Of a DNA stretch of 64,000 bases, positions 48,600 through 59,053 are shown one piece after another. This DNA is from Rossellomorea marisflavi (lineage in GTDB: Bacteria; Bacillota; Bacilli; Bacillales; Bacillaceae_B): the NCBI RefSeq assembly GCF_009806575.1, contig NZ_CP047095.1, forward strand, positions 3,600,001 to 3,664,000. The letters are read 5' to 3'. The position numbers and the translations under genes are program-made. The notes beneath the pieces are model-generated. The model was not told the origin of the DNA, did no database searches, and saw nothing but the letters and a program-made list of their open reading frames with translations. The first letter of the stretch is position 1. Every line of letters starts with the position of its first letter.

Positions 48600-48733
48600 C
48601 CACAAAGTGCAGTGCAGCGGAGGGAGACCGACTCCAGCGGGAAATAGCGGGCAGGGTGAGACCCCGCAAGTATGAGGAGGCTCACCGCACGCCCCGTGGA
48701 AAGCGGGCTCCCGCAGCGAAACGGAACGGTCCC
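48600..48733 (+). repeat. Interspersed structured element, copy R6
   Basis: Full copy with outer stem GGGAG/CTCCC, middle GCGGG/CCCGT and inner GGTGAG/CTCACC, flanked by GCAGCGG and GCAGCGA. Spurious open frames on both strands through R5 and R6 are not genes. Between 47740 and 48790 no real gene is visible. Confidence 0.85.
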
Positions 48734-48796
48734 CTCTTTCACCCACCCCATAACCACTGATGAAACTAATCCAGAGTCCACTCGCCAACCCTAACA

Positions 48797-48833
48797 AAAA
48801 AATCCCCCGCTGGCATCACACCAGCGAGGGATT
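48797..48833 (-). terminator. Terminator of the Lrp/peptide/chromate gene cluster
   Basis: AATCCCTCGCTGG/CCAGCGGGGGATT pairs on the minus strand followed by T7, just after the second chromate-transporter gene. Confidence 0.85.
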
Positions 48834-48837
48834 CCCC

Positions 48838-49371
48838 TTATCCTCCAAGGAACACAGCACCGTACACGAGCGCCCCGCCGATCACCAACGCAGGACTCAC
48901 CTTCCACCTCTCCAACAAGAGATAGCTGGCAACCCCGATGATCAACGTCTGCACAATCCCGATCCCACCATACGAATCCACCAGGAATTCCATCGTCATG
49001 ATACCAAGCAGGATCGCAATCGTCGGCCTGACGATCGTCGTCATGTTCTTCACCTTAGGAGAATCTTTAAATTTCATCAACAACCCGAGCAAGAACAGCA
49101 TCAGCAGCAGCGAAGGAGCAATCGTCGAGAACAACCCGATCGCGGCCCCCAGCACACCGCCCTGCTGATAGCCGATATAGCCGGCCATTTTCGTATTGAT
49201 CGGACCAGGAAGCGCATTGGCAAGGGCGAGCATTTCGCTGAACTGACTATCCGTCAGCCAGCCGTATCGGTCCACGACCTCCGCCTGGATGAGCGGGATC
49301 GAGGACGGCCCGCCGCCATACCCCAAAATATTCGGAACAAAGAAAGCCATGAATATATGCACGTACGTCAT
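48838..49371 (-). CDS. Chromate transporter, C-half partner
   Basis: A 177-residue short CHR-family protein: IFMAFFVPNILGYGGGPSSIPLIQAEVVDRYGWLTDSQFSEMLALANALPGPINTKMAGYIGY is the CHR motif, followed by about four hydrophobic helices. Short CHR proteins work as pairs from adjacent genes (ywrB/ywrA type) to expel chromate. Overlaps the partner gene by 4 bases. Confidence 0.9.
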   Translation of the reverse strand: MTYVHIFMAFFVPNILGYGGGPSSIPLIQAEVVDRYGWLTDSQFSEMLALANALPGPINTKMAGYIGYQQGGVLGAAIGLFSTIAPSLLLMLFLLGLLMKFKDSPKVKNMTTIVRPTIAILLGIMTMEFLVDSYGGIGIVQTLIIGVASYLLLERWKVSPALVIGGALVYGAVFLGG

Positions 49372-49928
49372 GAAGCTTTCACCTGCTTTTCATTCACAGG
49401 TTTCTTGGACATCAGGGCAAGACCGAGAAGGACTGCAATGACAATCCCAGGGTGCACCCCAAGGCCTGAGAGAAGAAGAAGGCTTACGGCAAGGAGACCG
49501 ATCGTGATCTTCCAGCCAAGACTTTTCTTCGACTTCTTCACAAAGTCCCACGTCAGGACACCGAGCATGACAGCGACCACCGGGACGACGGCCTGGGACA
49601 TTCCGTGTACCCAAGGGCGATCTTTATAGGAATTCAGGGCGGTCAGCATCAGGATCAAGAGCAGGACGGTCGGAACGCTTGTAGCAATGATGCTCACAAG
49701 CATGCCGATCACTCCTCCGACCCGGTGTCCGATATATCCGGCCATCTTCGTTGCAATCGGTCCCGGAAGGGCATTTGCCAAAGCGAGGGTATCCGAAAAC
49801 TCATCATCACTCATCCATTTATATTTCTCGACTACTTCTTTATGAAATAGTGGTATGGAGGAGGGACCTCCCCCGAATCCAAGCATCCCTACGCGGAAAA
49901 ATGCCAGAAATAACTGCCACTGTTTCAT
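49368..49928 (-). CDS. Chromate transporter, N-half partner
   Basis: A 186-residue CHR-family protein with the motif LAFFRVGMLGFGGGPSSIPLFHKEVVEKYKWMS, ALANALPGPIATKMAGYIGHRVGG and five to six TM helices. Pairs with the next gene. In B. subtilis the equivalent pair lies beside an Lrp-type regulator and a gamma-glutamyltransferase, as here. 35 bases after the ggt gene without a terminator, so probably on the same transcript. Confidence 0.9.
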   Translation of the reverse strand: MKQWQLFLAFFRVGMLGFGGGPSSIPLFHKEVVEKYKWMSDDEFSDTLALANALPGPIATKMAGYIGHRVGGVIGMLVSIIATSVPTVLLLILMLTALNSYKDRPWVHGMSQAVVPVVAVMLGVLTWDFVKKSKKSLGWKITIGLLAVSLLLLSGLGVHPGIVIAVLLGLALMSKKPVNEKQVKAS

Positions 49929-49963
49929 TCATCACACCTCATTTCAATCGTTAGCGGGGTCTC

Positions 49964-51570
49964 CTACCAAGCGGAGATGGCCCCGTCCGTACGGGATTCC
50001 GTCCCTCCCATTAAAACACCATTGGTAGGGTTTCTCCAAATGATTTGCCCCCGGCCAAATGAACCGTGATCGGTCGCGACCTGAATCTCGTGACCGCGCC
50101 GGGCGAGTGCTTGTGCGATGTGATTCGGGAATGTCGGTTCGACAGCCACCTGTTTCCCCTTCATCCACTGCCATCTTGGTGCATCGAGGGCAGCCTGTGG
50201 ATTCAAATGAAAATCAATGGTGTTCATGACGACTTGAAAATGACCTTGAGGCTGCATGTAGCCCCCCATGACGCCGAATGGCCCCACAGCCTCACCTGCT
50301 TTCGTCAGGAAGCCGGGAATGATTGTATGGTACGTCTTCTTTCCAGGTTGAAGGGCATTCGGATGGGTTGGATCCAACGAGAAATCATGTCCGCGGTTCT
50401 GCAGTCCGATCCCCGTGCCAGGCACCACGATGCCGGATCCGAAGCCCATGTAGTTGCTTTGGATAAATGAAACCATATTCCCTTCCCCATCAGCAGTGGC
50501 TAGGTATACGGTTCCCCCTTTGGGAGGCTCATATTCCGTCGGCGTGATGGCGTCTTCCCCGATGACAGAGCGCCTTGCTTCGGCATATTCATCACTGAGC
50601 AGATGCTCAACGGAGACAGGCATATCCTTTTCTTCTGTAATGAACGCTTTTCCGTCGGTAAAGGCCAGCTTCATGGCTTCGATTTGTTTATGATATGTAT
50701 CGATGCTCTCCTTCTCCGTGACGTCAAATCCCTTCATGATATTCAGACCCATGAGGGTAACAAGGCCCTGGCCGTTCGGCGGGATTTCCCACACGTCGTA
50801 TCCTTTATAATCAGTGGATATCGGCTTCACCCATTGTGGACGGTAGGAGGCGAGGTCCTCTTTTGACAGGAATCCTCCCCCTTTTTGGACAGCTTCCGCT
50901 ATTTGTCCGGCCAATTCACCCCGGTAGAAGCTTTCTGCCTTCGTTTCAGCAATGGAGCGGAGGGTTTCCGCATGGCCTTTCGAGGACCACACTTCCCCGA
51001 TTTCCGGGGCCCTGCCTTCAGGGGCAAATGTGTCGAACCACGCTTGATATTCCTCCCCTTTAAAAATCTCGCTGAACTTCTTATGGGCGAGACTCCAGTA
51101 CTTGCCGAGTACAGGGCTGATCGGGTAGCCTTCTTCCGCATAGGCGATCGCCGGTGCCAATACCTCGGTCAATGGCAGCTTGCCGAAGCGTTCCGAGAGT
51201 TCTGCCCACGCCGACGGTGCTCCCGGGACCGTGATGGGAATCGCGCCGTGTACCGGCATGGTCTCGTGTCCCTTCTCCTCCACAGCCTCAATGGAAATGG
51301 ATGCAGGCGATGGACCACTTGCATTGAGTCCGTGCAATTCTCCCTTCACCCATACAAGGGCGAATGCGTCACCGCCGATTCCGTTCGAAGTCGGTTCGAC
51401 GACCGTTAGGGCTGCAGCTGTGGCGATGGCTGCATCAATGGCGTTCCCTCCTTTCTGGAGGATCTCCAGGCCGGCCTGGGAGGCAAGTGGCTGAGAAGTC
51501 GCCACCATTCCTTTTTTGGCAAATACCGTGTTCCGGATGGAGGAATACGGTTGATACAGGTGATCCATGT

Positions 51571-51574
<4 letters not shown>
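49964..51574 (-). CDS. Gamma-glutamyltransferase, YwrD-like, cytosolic
   Basis: A 536-residue Ntn-hydrolase. Family blocks: QAGLEILQKGGNAIDAAIATAAALTVVEPTSNGIGGDAFALVW, and the autoprocessing/nucleophile Thr in PPKGGTVYLATADGEGN, then FIQSNYMGFGSGIVVPGTGIGLQNRG and GVMGGYMQPQGHFQV. Cleaves gamma-glutamyl bonds (glutathione, gamma-Glu peptides). No signal peptide or lipobox, so it should act in the cytosol. Start ATG 51574 overlaps the ABC ATPase stop by 4 bases; a second ATG is at 51568. Placement after a peptide importer fits imported substrates. Confidence 0.92.
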
Positions 51575-52572
<998 letters not shown>

Positions 52573-53553
52573 CCTGATCAGCCTCCTGTAGCCAACATTT
52601 TACCTTGTGTTCACCCGCCACGGTGTATTCCGGCGGTGTCTCGGATTTGCAACGATCCATTGCAAATGGGCAGCGGGGGTGGAACCTGCAACCACTGATT
52701 TTCTCATCGATGTTCGGCAGGGATCCCGGGATCGCTTCAAGTTCGAAATCCGGGTCATCCAGATTCGGAACCGAATTCAGCAGCCCCTTTGTGTAGGGAT
52801 GCTGCGGATTTTCAAAAATGGACTCTACGTCCCCTTCCTCAATCTTTTCTCCTGCATACATGACCATGACGCGGTCGGCGACTTCCGCGACGACACCCAT
52901 ATCATGGGTGATCATCATGACACCCATCCCGTACTGCTCTTTTGCGTCCTGGATCAAGTCGAGGATCTGGGCCTGAATCGTCACATCCAGCGCCGTCGTC
53001 GGTTCATCGGCAATCAGCAGCTTCGGGGAGCAGGCGAGGGCGATGGCAATCATCACCCTCTGCCTCATCCCGCCGCTCAGTTCATGAGGATACTGCTTCA
53101 TCCGTTTTTCGGGATAGGGTATCCCTACCTGCTTCAAGAGATCGATCCCTTGCTTGGTCGCCTCGCTCTTACCGATTTGCTTATGCAGCATCAGCGGCTC
53201 CCTGAGCTGGTAGCCGATCGTAAGGACCGGATTCAAGGCGGTCATCGGTTCCTGGAAGATCATTGACATATCTTTTCCCCTGATCTTCCTGAGCTGCTCA
53301 GGTGAATAGGTAACAAGATCATTCCCGTCGAATTCAATGCTTCCTTCTTTAATCGAGCCATTGCTTGGAAGCAGCCCCATGACGGAGAGGGAGGTGATGC
53401 TCTTCCCGCATCCCGACTCTCCTACGACACAAAGCGTCTCACCCTTTTTCACGGAAAAGGAGATGCCCCGCACGGCGGAAACTTCTCCGTTAGCCGTGCG
53501 GAAGGCTGTGACCATATTCTTTACAGATAATAGATCTGTCTTCATCGTTATCC

Positions 53554-55077
53554 CTACTCTCTGTAAACGTTATAGAGTTTCCAAGAACCTGTCGGATCGA
53601 GCTTCAAGCCTTTGACGCTCTTATCAGTTGCGGATGTATTCACACCGTGGTTCATGACGACGATCGGGGCATCTTTCACGATCAGCTTGTTGGCTTCATC
53701 AAGCTTCTTCGCACGGACGTCTTCATCAATATTCTCACGTGATTCATCTACAAGCTTATCGAAGTCTGGGTTGTTATACTGAACGCGGTTGGATGAACCG
53801 ATATTATCTGAATGGAAGTTCGGGTAAAGAAGTTCACTTCCGTCAGAGGTCGAGTTTGCCCATCCGAGGAATGTGATGTCGTACTTGCCGTCACGGACCG
53901 TGTCGAGGAACGTCCCCCATTCCATGGATTCGATCTTCACGTTGAAGCCTGCATCCTGAAGCTGTGATTGCGCAATTTCAGCCATGAGCATGTAGTTATC
54001 ACGATTCGGCGTCAGGATGGTCAGCGCTTTGCTTCCAAAGTCGTTTTTCTTCACCATCTCTTTTGCTTTCTCAGGATCATAGGCATATCCTGCATCATCT
54101 GCTGATGCATCATATCCGAATACTTTCGGGCCGATGAGGCTGTTGCCCTCGACGCCAAGGCCATTCATTTTCTTCACATAGGATGCACGATCAAGGGAAT
54201 AAGCCACTGCTTGGCGGAATTCAGGGTTGTTCATCGGTTCTTTACTCATATTGAAGCCAAGATACGAAACCGGTGTCCCTTCTTCCTTGGAAACATTGAC
54301 GTTCTTCAAGGCTTCAATCCGTTTGACCTGTTCCGTTGGAAGGGCATCAAGGAATTGAACCTTCCCGGTTTGCAGCATGGAGATCGCCGTCGATACTTCA
54401 GGTACGACTTTGTAGGTCACCTTGTCTAGCTTTGCTGGATCTCTCCAGTAGTCTTTGTTTTTCTCAAGAACGATCTGATCGCCAGGCGTCCAGCTGACGA
54501 ATTTGAATGGTCCGGTCCCAACCGGCTCTTTCATGAGATCCTGGGATTGATCCGCTTCAGGGCTGACAATCGCTGCGTTCGAGTGGCTCAACGCGGCAAG
54601 AAGGGGTCCGTACGGATATTTGGTCTTGATCTCCACCGTGTAGTCATCGACCACATTCACAGACTCGATCGGCTCGAGGAGGGAAGCCCTCGGTGCCGCT
54701 GTCTTTGGATCTCTGAACTTATCAAAGGTATATTTGACGGCCTCAGCATTGAAGTCCGTTCCGTCCTGGAATTTGATGTCCTTCTTCAATTTGATGACCC
54801 ATGTCTGGTCATCAGGCGTTTCATATGATTCTGCGAGGAGCGGTTCAATTTCATTGGTCTTGATGTTGCGTTCGAACAATGTCTCATACACTTGATCAAT
54901 GACATTTGCCGAGACGGAATCATTTGTCATGATCGGAGAAAGTCCTACGGCATCAGATGTTGTCGCATAGGTCAACTCCTGGGCTGCGCTTCCCCCACTC
55001 TTCTTCTGTCCGCCCCCGCTACAGGCAGCGGTTACCATCATTACGATTGCGACCACTAGTACCAACCATTTCTTCAT
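53554..55077 (-). CDS. Peptide-binding lipoprotein (SBP family 5)
   Basis: A 507-residue solute-binding protein. Signal peptide with lipobox VTAAC (Cys19) and a Gly/Ser/Lys linker, so Lgt anchors it at the outer face. Mature domain has TYATTSDAVGLSPIMTNDSVSANVIDQVYETLFE and RQAVAYSLDRASYVKKM, the DppA/OppA/GsiB pattern. Ligand not determined; the neighbouring cytosolic gamma-glutamyltransferase suggests gamma-glutamyl peptides. Placed third, after the two permease genes. Confidence 0.94.
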   Translation of the reverse strand: MKKWLVLVVAIVMMVTAACSGGGQKKSGGSAAQELTYATTSDAVGLSPIMTNDSVSANVIDQVYETLFERNIKTNEIEPLLAESYETPDDQTWVIKLKKDIKFQDGTDFNAEAVKYTFDKFRDPKTAAPRASLLEPIESVNVVDDYTVEIKTKYPYGPLLAALSHSNAAIVSPEADQSQDLMKEPVGTGPFKFVSWTPGDQIVLEKNKDYWRDPAKLDKVTYKVVPEVSTAISMLQTGKVQFLDALPTEQVKRIEALKNVNVSKEEGTPVSYLGFNMSKEPMNNPEFRQAVAYSLDRASYVKKMNGLGVEGNSLIGPKVFGYDASADDAGYAYDPEKAKEMVKKNDFGSKALTILTPNRDNYMLMAEIAQSQLQDAGFNVKIESMEWGTFLDTVRDGKYDITFLGWANSTSDGSELLYPNFHSDNIGSSNRVQYNNPDFDKLVDESRENIDEDVRAKKLDEANKLIVKDAPIVVMNHGVNTSATDKSVKGLKLDPTGSWKLYNVYRE

Positions 55078-55096
55078 CTCTTCATTCCTCCTCTGA

Positions 55097-55996
55097 TTAT
55101 TGGTTCAAGTTCATATTCGGATCGAGGGCATCCCGAAGGCCGTCCCCGACAACATTAAAAGCAAATACAATCAGCATGATGGCGATACCTGGAACGATTG
55201 TCATATGTGGTGACGTCCACATGAAATCCTGCCCTTGTGAGATCATTGCTCCCCACTCCGGTGTCGGAGGCTGTGCCCCGAGGCCGAGGTAGCTGAGGGA
55301 AGCGGTGGACAGGATGGCCGTCGCCATCCTCATCGTAGCGAAGACGATGATCGGTGCCGAGCAATTGGGCAGGATGTGCTTCACAAGGATCCGGAAATCA
55401 CTCGCACCGAGGGATTTCATCGCCTGCACGTACTCCTGCTTTTTCACGGATAAAACTGATCCCCTGACGATTCGTGCACACGTCGGAATCGACCAGATCG
55501 AGATGGCGATGGCTACGTTCACCAGGCTTGTGCCAAGAACGGCGATGATCAGCATGGCCAGCAGGATCCCCGGGAAAGCGAATAGAAGGTCGACGATCCG
55601 CATGATGATACCGTCAAGCTTCCTATAGTAGCCTGCGAGTAACCCAAGGGTCACGCCTCCCGCCAATCCAAGGCCGACTGCTGTAATTCCTACCAGCAGG
55701 GAAATCCTTGCTCCGTACACGATCCGGCTCCACAGGTCGCGCCCGAAATTATCGGTCCCGAGGAAATGCCCTTCCGAGAAGAGAGGCAGTTCGCTTTCTG
55801 CGAGATTCTGCTTGAACGGACTATGTATCGTGATGACCGGGGCTGCAATGGCCATGATCACCTGAAGCAGGATGATGATGAGACCGATGATCGCCAGTTT
55901 ATTCTTCAGCAATCGTTTCATAGTGGTGACAAACGTACGGTCTTTTTTCTTTTTCGTCTGGATGGCTGTTGTACCAGCCACGGCTTCTGCACTCAA
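55097..55996 (-). CDS. Peptide ABC transporter permease, OppC/DppC type
   Basis: A 299-residue inner permease with an N-terminal TM helix (NKLAIIGLIIILLQVIMAI) and a binding-protein-dependent transport domain of five helices; the EAA-like loop is SVKKQEYVQAMKSLGASDFRILVKHILPN. 19 bases before the lipoprotein gene. ATGAGTGCAGAAGCC start with GGGGGAGAAG upstream. Confidence 0.93.
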   Translation of the reverse strand: MSAEAVAGTTAIQTKKKKDRTFVTTMKRLLKNKLAIIGLIIILLQVIMAIAAPVITIHSPFKQNLAESELPLFSEGHFLGTDNFGRDLWSRIVYGARISLLVGITAVGLGLAGGVTLGLLAGYYRKLDGIIMRIVDLLFAFPGILLAMLIIAVLGTSLVNVAIAISIWSIPTCARIVRGSVLSVKKQEYVQAMKSLGASDFRILVKHILPNCSAPIIVFATMRMATAILSTASLSYLGLGAQPPTPEWGAMISQGQDFMWTSPHMTIVPGIAIMLIVFAFNVVGDGLRDALDPNMNLNQ

Positions 55997-56013
55997 TTGC
56001 TTCTCCCCCTCTA

Positions 56014-56955
56014 TTAGTCGTAGCTGATCCGCGGATCAACGAAGACGTAGATGATATCCACGATCAGATTAACAAGAACAAACAGCGTTGCGACCAGGAG
56101 TACCGACCCCTGTACCATCGGGAAATCCCTGGCAGCGATGGCATCGATCATCAAGCGGCCGACACCGTTGATGGCAAATACCTGCTCTGTGATGATCGTG
56201 CCCCCGAGAAGGAAACCGAAGTTCAATCCGATGACCGTGATGACCGGTATCATGGAGTTTTTCAATGCATGGATCCAGACGATCGTTTTTTCCTTCATCC
56301 CCTTGGCCCTGGCCGTCCGGATATAATCTGCCCGGATGACCTCCAGCATGGAGGAACGGCTCATTCGGGCAATCATGGCGGCCGATCCTGTCCCTAGCGT
56401 AATGGCCGGAAGGATCAGCTGTTTAAATCCTTCCGCCGTCCAGAACGGAGCGTCCAGCCCGCCCACCGGCAGGATCTGCAGGTTCACTCCGAAGACGAGG
56501 ATGAGGAGTGCGCCCAACCAGAAGTTAGGAATGGAAATCCCTGCGAGTGCAACTACTGTACTCGATACATCCAGCCAGGAATTTTGTTTCAGCGCCGAAA
56601 TGATCCCTGCACCGAGCCCGATGATCACAGCCACGATCATACTGGCCACGGCCAAATTCAGCGTATTGGGGAACCGGACAGCGAGAGCTTCTGAAACGGA
56701 TTGCTTCGTCTGATAGGAATACCCAAAGTCCCCTTGGAAAATATTCTTAAGATAGTCCCAGTACTGCACCAGGAATGGGTCATTCAATCCAAGGCTATCG
56801 CGTATGGCGGCGATATCTGACTTCGTCGCCGTAGGTCCTCCGATGATCGATGCCGGATCACCGGGTGCCAGATGCATGCTACCAAATACCAAAAATGAAA
56901 TTCCCACCAGTAACAGCAGGAGTTCTATAAATCTTCGTCCAATCATTGCAGCCAC
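56014..56955 (-). CDS. Peptide ABC transporter permease, OppB/DppB type
   Basis: A 313-residue permease: N-terminal IGRRFIELLLLLVGISFLVFGSMHLAPGDPA (typical OppB start), five further TM helices, and the EAA-like loop VIRADYIRTARAKGMKEKTIVWIHALKNS. GTG 56955 was chosen because GGGGGAAGGG lies 6 bases upstream and the resulting length is normal; an ATG at 57000 would add 15 residues and lacks a binding site. First gene of the transporter-ggt operon. Confidence 0.92.
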   Translation of the reverse strand: MAAMIGRRFIELLLLLVGISFLVFGSMHLAPGDPASIIGGPTATKSDIAAIRDSLGLNDPFLVQYWDYLKNIFQGDFGYSYQTKQSVSEALAVRFPNTLNLAVASMIVAVIIGLGAGIISALKQNSWLDVSSTVVALAGISIPNFWLGALLILVFGVNLQILPVGGLDAPFWTAEGFKQLILPAITLGTGSAAMIARMSRSSMLEVIRADYIRTARAKGMKEKTIVWIHALKNSMIPVITVIGLNFGFLLGGTIITEQVFAINGVGRLMIDAIAARDFPMVQGSVLLVATLFVLVNLIVDIIYVFVDPRISYD

Positions 56956-56999
56956 GTGGACCCTTCCCCCTTTATAAAATAGAGAATAATAGAATTTCA

Positions 57000-57033
57000 T
57001 TTGTTAGGAAAAATATTTGATTAACCTAACAAA
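57000..57033. promoter_or_regulatory. Inverted repeat operator candidate
   Basis: TTTGTTAGG and CCTAACAAA, 9-base perfect arms 16 bases apart, between the -10 (57059-57064) and the oppB start. It could be an operator for the neighbouring Lrp protein or a leader hairpin. Confidence 0.45.
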
Positions 57034-57058
57034 CGTAACCGTAATTACGATAAATCCG

Positions 57059-57064
57059 ATTATA
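57059..57064 (-). promoter_or_regulatory. -10 box of the peptide transporter operon
   Basis: TATAAT in GATATAATCGG on the minus strand; TAGATT 17 bases upstream is a poor -35. About 104 bases before the GTG start. Confidence 0.5.
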
Positions 57065-57240
57065 TCGGATGCCGAAAGAAAAATCTATACATTTTTCTAA
57101 AAAATAAATTAATTGTGAATATTCACTAATTGTTAGCGTTTTCACTGATATATAAAGAATGGCGGAGTGACGATTTCACAACCTTACCATGACCTTGGTC
57201 GCATAAAAATGTTGACGTTTGCATATTTAGTCGCACATAC

Positions 57241-57270
57241 AAAAAAAGAACCCAACCATCGTTGGATTCT
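57241..57270 (-). terminator. Terminator of the Lrp gene
   Basis: AGAATCCAAC/GTTGGGTTCT pairs on the minus strand followed by T7, 10 bases after the stop. Confidence 0.8.
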
Positions 57271-57279
57271 TCCTGTTTC

Positions 57280-57729
57280 CTATAGTTTCAAGCCACTGCG
57301 GCTTTTAAATCTCCGGAGAAGGATATGACTCTCCACACGGGTAATGCCCTCCAATGAATAAAGCTCATTGTTGATGAATTGTTCAAGAGCCGCGAAGTCC
57401 TCTACCAGTACATGCATATGAAGGGTACTGGGGCCCGTCATCTGATAGCAGCTGGCTACGGTGGGATTGTCAGCGAGATTCTGAGCGACTTCCACGAGGA
57501 ATGCAGGCTCGCAGTCGACCTCGAAGAAGGCCGATACCCGCTTCCCCACTTTCTCCGAATTGATGACAACACTGAAGCGCTCGATCACGCCGTTATCCTT
57601 CAGTTGATGAACCCTCTCCCTCACCGTGACCCTGGACAGTCCGAGTGACTTTCCAATATCGGCATAGGACAACCTCCCATCTTCCGTCAGGAGCTGCAGT
57701 ATTTTTCGATCCGTCTCATCTATTTTCAT
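57280..57729 (-). CDS. Lrp/AsnC family regulator, YwrC-like
   Basis: A 149-residue feast/famine regulator: N-terminal HTH (ETDRKILQLLTEDGRLSYADIGKSLGLSRVTVRERVHQL) and a RAM ligand domain (CYQMTGPSTLHMHVLVEDFAALEQFI). Likely binds amino acids and controls the transporter-ggt-chromate operon. In B. subtilis an Lrp protein (YwrC) lies beside the chromate pair and a GGT; here a peptide transporter sits between. GAGAGGTG precedes the ATG. Has its own terminator. Confidence 0.9.
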   Translation of the reverse strand: MKIDETDRKILQLLTEDGRLSYADIGKSLGLSRVTVRERVHQLKDNGVIERFSVVINSEKVGKRVSAFFEVDCEPAFLVEVAQNLADNPTVASCYQMTGPSTLHMHVLVEDFAALEQFINNELYSLEGITRVESHILLRRFKSRSGLKL

Positions 57730-57768
57730 TCCAACACCTCTCAGTTTCTGACCCTCAATCGTATCCCT

Positions 57769-57796
57769 ATTATATCGATAAACTAGTCTTGTGCAA
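57769..57796 (-). promoter_or_regulatory. Promoter of the Lrp gene
   Basis: Minus strand TTGCAC (57791-57796), 16-base spacer, TATAAT (57769-57774), 40 bases before the ATG. Confidence 0.6.
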
Positions 57797-57912
57797 GCAT
57801 TTTATCAGAATCTTCCAATAAAATACCGTAAAAAAGAGGTTGAGACAAATCAAAAAAGGGATCAAGTAATGACGACCATTATCAGTATAGGTTCTTACTA
57901 CCGCTCATGATT

Positions 57913-58018
57913 TCCGTGCAAGACTTCGCTTTCCGCGGGTAGCCCGTGAGCCTCCTCGGCACGCCTGCGGGGTCTCACATCAGCTACTCTTCCCGCTGGT
58001 GTCTTTGTCTTGTACTCC
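57913..58018 (-). repeat. Interspersed structured element, copy R7 (variant)
   Basis: Diverged copy. Stems on the minus strand: AAGAC/GTCTT, GCGGG/CCCGC, GTAGC/GCTAC and GTGAG/CTCAC, with the conserved apical ACCCCGCAGG and CCGAGGAGG. It keeps the structure but not the GCAGCG flanks. No gene is present in 57800-58146. Confidence 0.7.
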
Positions 58019-58060
58019 AATCAACCGCTGGAAATAATGACATCAAAATACTCATAAATG

Positions 58061-58109
58061 AAAAAACCGAACTTATTTGCCTGATCGAAGGCAAATAAGT
58101 TCGGTTTTT
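58061..58109. terminator. Long perfect hairpin, terminator of the esterase gene
   Basis: AAAACCGAACTTATTTGCCT and its exact complement separated by GATCGA, a stem of 19-20 pairs with A/T runs on both sides, so it can end transcription in both directions. Unusually long for a simple terminator. Confidence 0.8.
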
Positions 58110-58146
58110 ACTATGACTAAAACACGTTTGTCCCAGCCACCTTCCA

Positions 58147-58887
58147 TTACCAGTCCAGTCGCAGTAAAAAATCCTTCACATCTTCATACACTTGCTGTCG
58201 CTCCTGATCCAGGGTAATGATATGACCCGATTCCCCGTACCATTTCAATTCCTTCTCTTCACTGAGGATCTCATCATGGATCCTGAAGGCACTTTCCTTA
58301 TACAAAGAAGCATCCTTGGCTCCTTGCAAGATGAGAGTCGGATCCTTGATGGCGGAGAGGCGATTGCCTGTATCATCAATGAAGGATTGAAGCTCATCAA
58401 GAAAACTCATGTCCCTTTGTGCCAGTCGATCCATCTCTTCCTTCTGCAGGTCTTCCTGTTTACCTTCGAATGTCTTGAACCGCTCCGCGTAATCAATGAC
58501 CCTGGCTGCAAGATCAAAGCGGCTTTTACCTCTTGTCGGTGCGCACATGGAAACCATGCCGGAGACAGGGTGCATCATGGCAAGTCGCAGTGCGTAGGTT
58601 CCTCCCAACGATACACCGGCAACGGCAATCTTTCTGTATCCCTGCTCCTGAAGATACCTGAATCCATCCTGCGCATCCTGCCACCACTCCTCGGGTGATG
58701 TGCCGATCAGGACTTCTGCTTCCCCGCCGTGGCCCGTATAAAGCGGTGCGTGACACGTGAATCCGGCTTGCCGAAGCACTCTCCCGAGACCCTTCACATC
58801 GATCGTCGATCCTGTAAAGCCATGAAGCAGAAGGACGGCCCGATCCCCTTCTTTATATGTAAATGGTTTTGGCGCCACCACTTTCAT
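58147..58887 (-). CDS. Carboxylesterase, Est30/YvaK type
   Basis: A 246-residue alpha/beta hydrolase. Oxyanion HGFTGS, nucleophile elbow AGVSLGG (Ser93), acid Asp192 (GAKDASL) and His222 (GESGHII): the spacing matches the Geobacillus Est30 triad (about 94/193/223). Acts on short- to medium-chain esters and acyl-glycerols in the cytosol. Single gene, divergent from the LysR gene. Confidence 0.93.
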   Translation of the reverse strand: MKVVAPKPFTYKEGDRAVLLLHGFTGSTIDVKGLGRVLRQAGFTCHAPLYTGHGGEAEVLIGTSPEEWWQDAQDGFRYLQEQGYRKIAVAGVSLGGTYALRLAMMHPVSGMVSMCAPTRGKSRFDLAARVIDYAERFKTFEGKQEDLQKEEMDRLAQRDMSFLDELQSFIDDTGNRLSAIKDPTLILQGAKDASLYKESAFRIHDEILSEEKELKWYGESGHIITLDQERQQVYEDVKDFLLRLDW

Positions 58888-59053
58888 TTCGCCATTCCCC
58901 GCTTTCGCTTTTTGATGATTTCATTATAGGCTAAGAACATTGTCCTGAATAATGCCTGGTAGACATCGATTTGATGCATAACAACCATTAGAAGTCATTG
59001 CCAATCAGGTGTATGATGGAATTAAAAACATTTTATTAAAGAGAGGTCTCGGC

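Noticed and set aside
47740..48790. CRISPR array in the repeat-rich kilobase
   Set aside because: Repeats are about 100 bases, palindromic, irregularly spaced, and present elsewhere; there are no cas genes.
48349..48797. Several overlapping 60-106-residue frames on both strands
   Set aside because: They run through the palindromic repeats R5 and R6 and give Arg/Ser/Pro-rich translations with no family resemblance.
58061..58109. Attachment site or IS end
   Set aside because: The long perfect hairpin has A/T runs on both sides and lies just past a gene end; a terminator explains it better.
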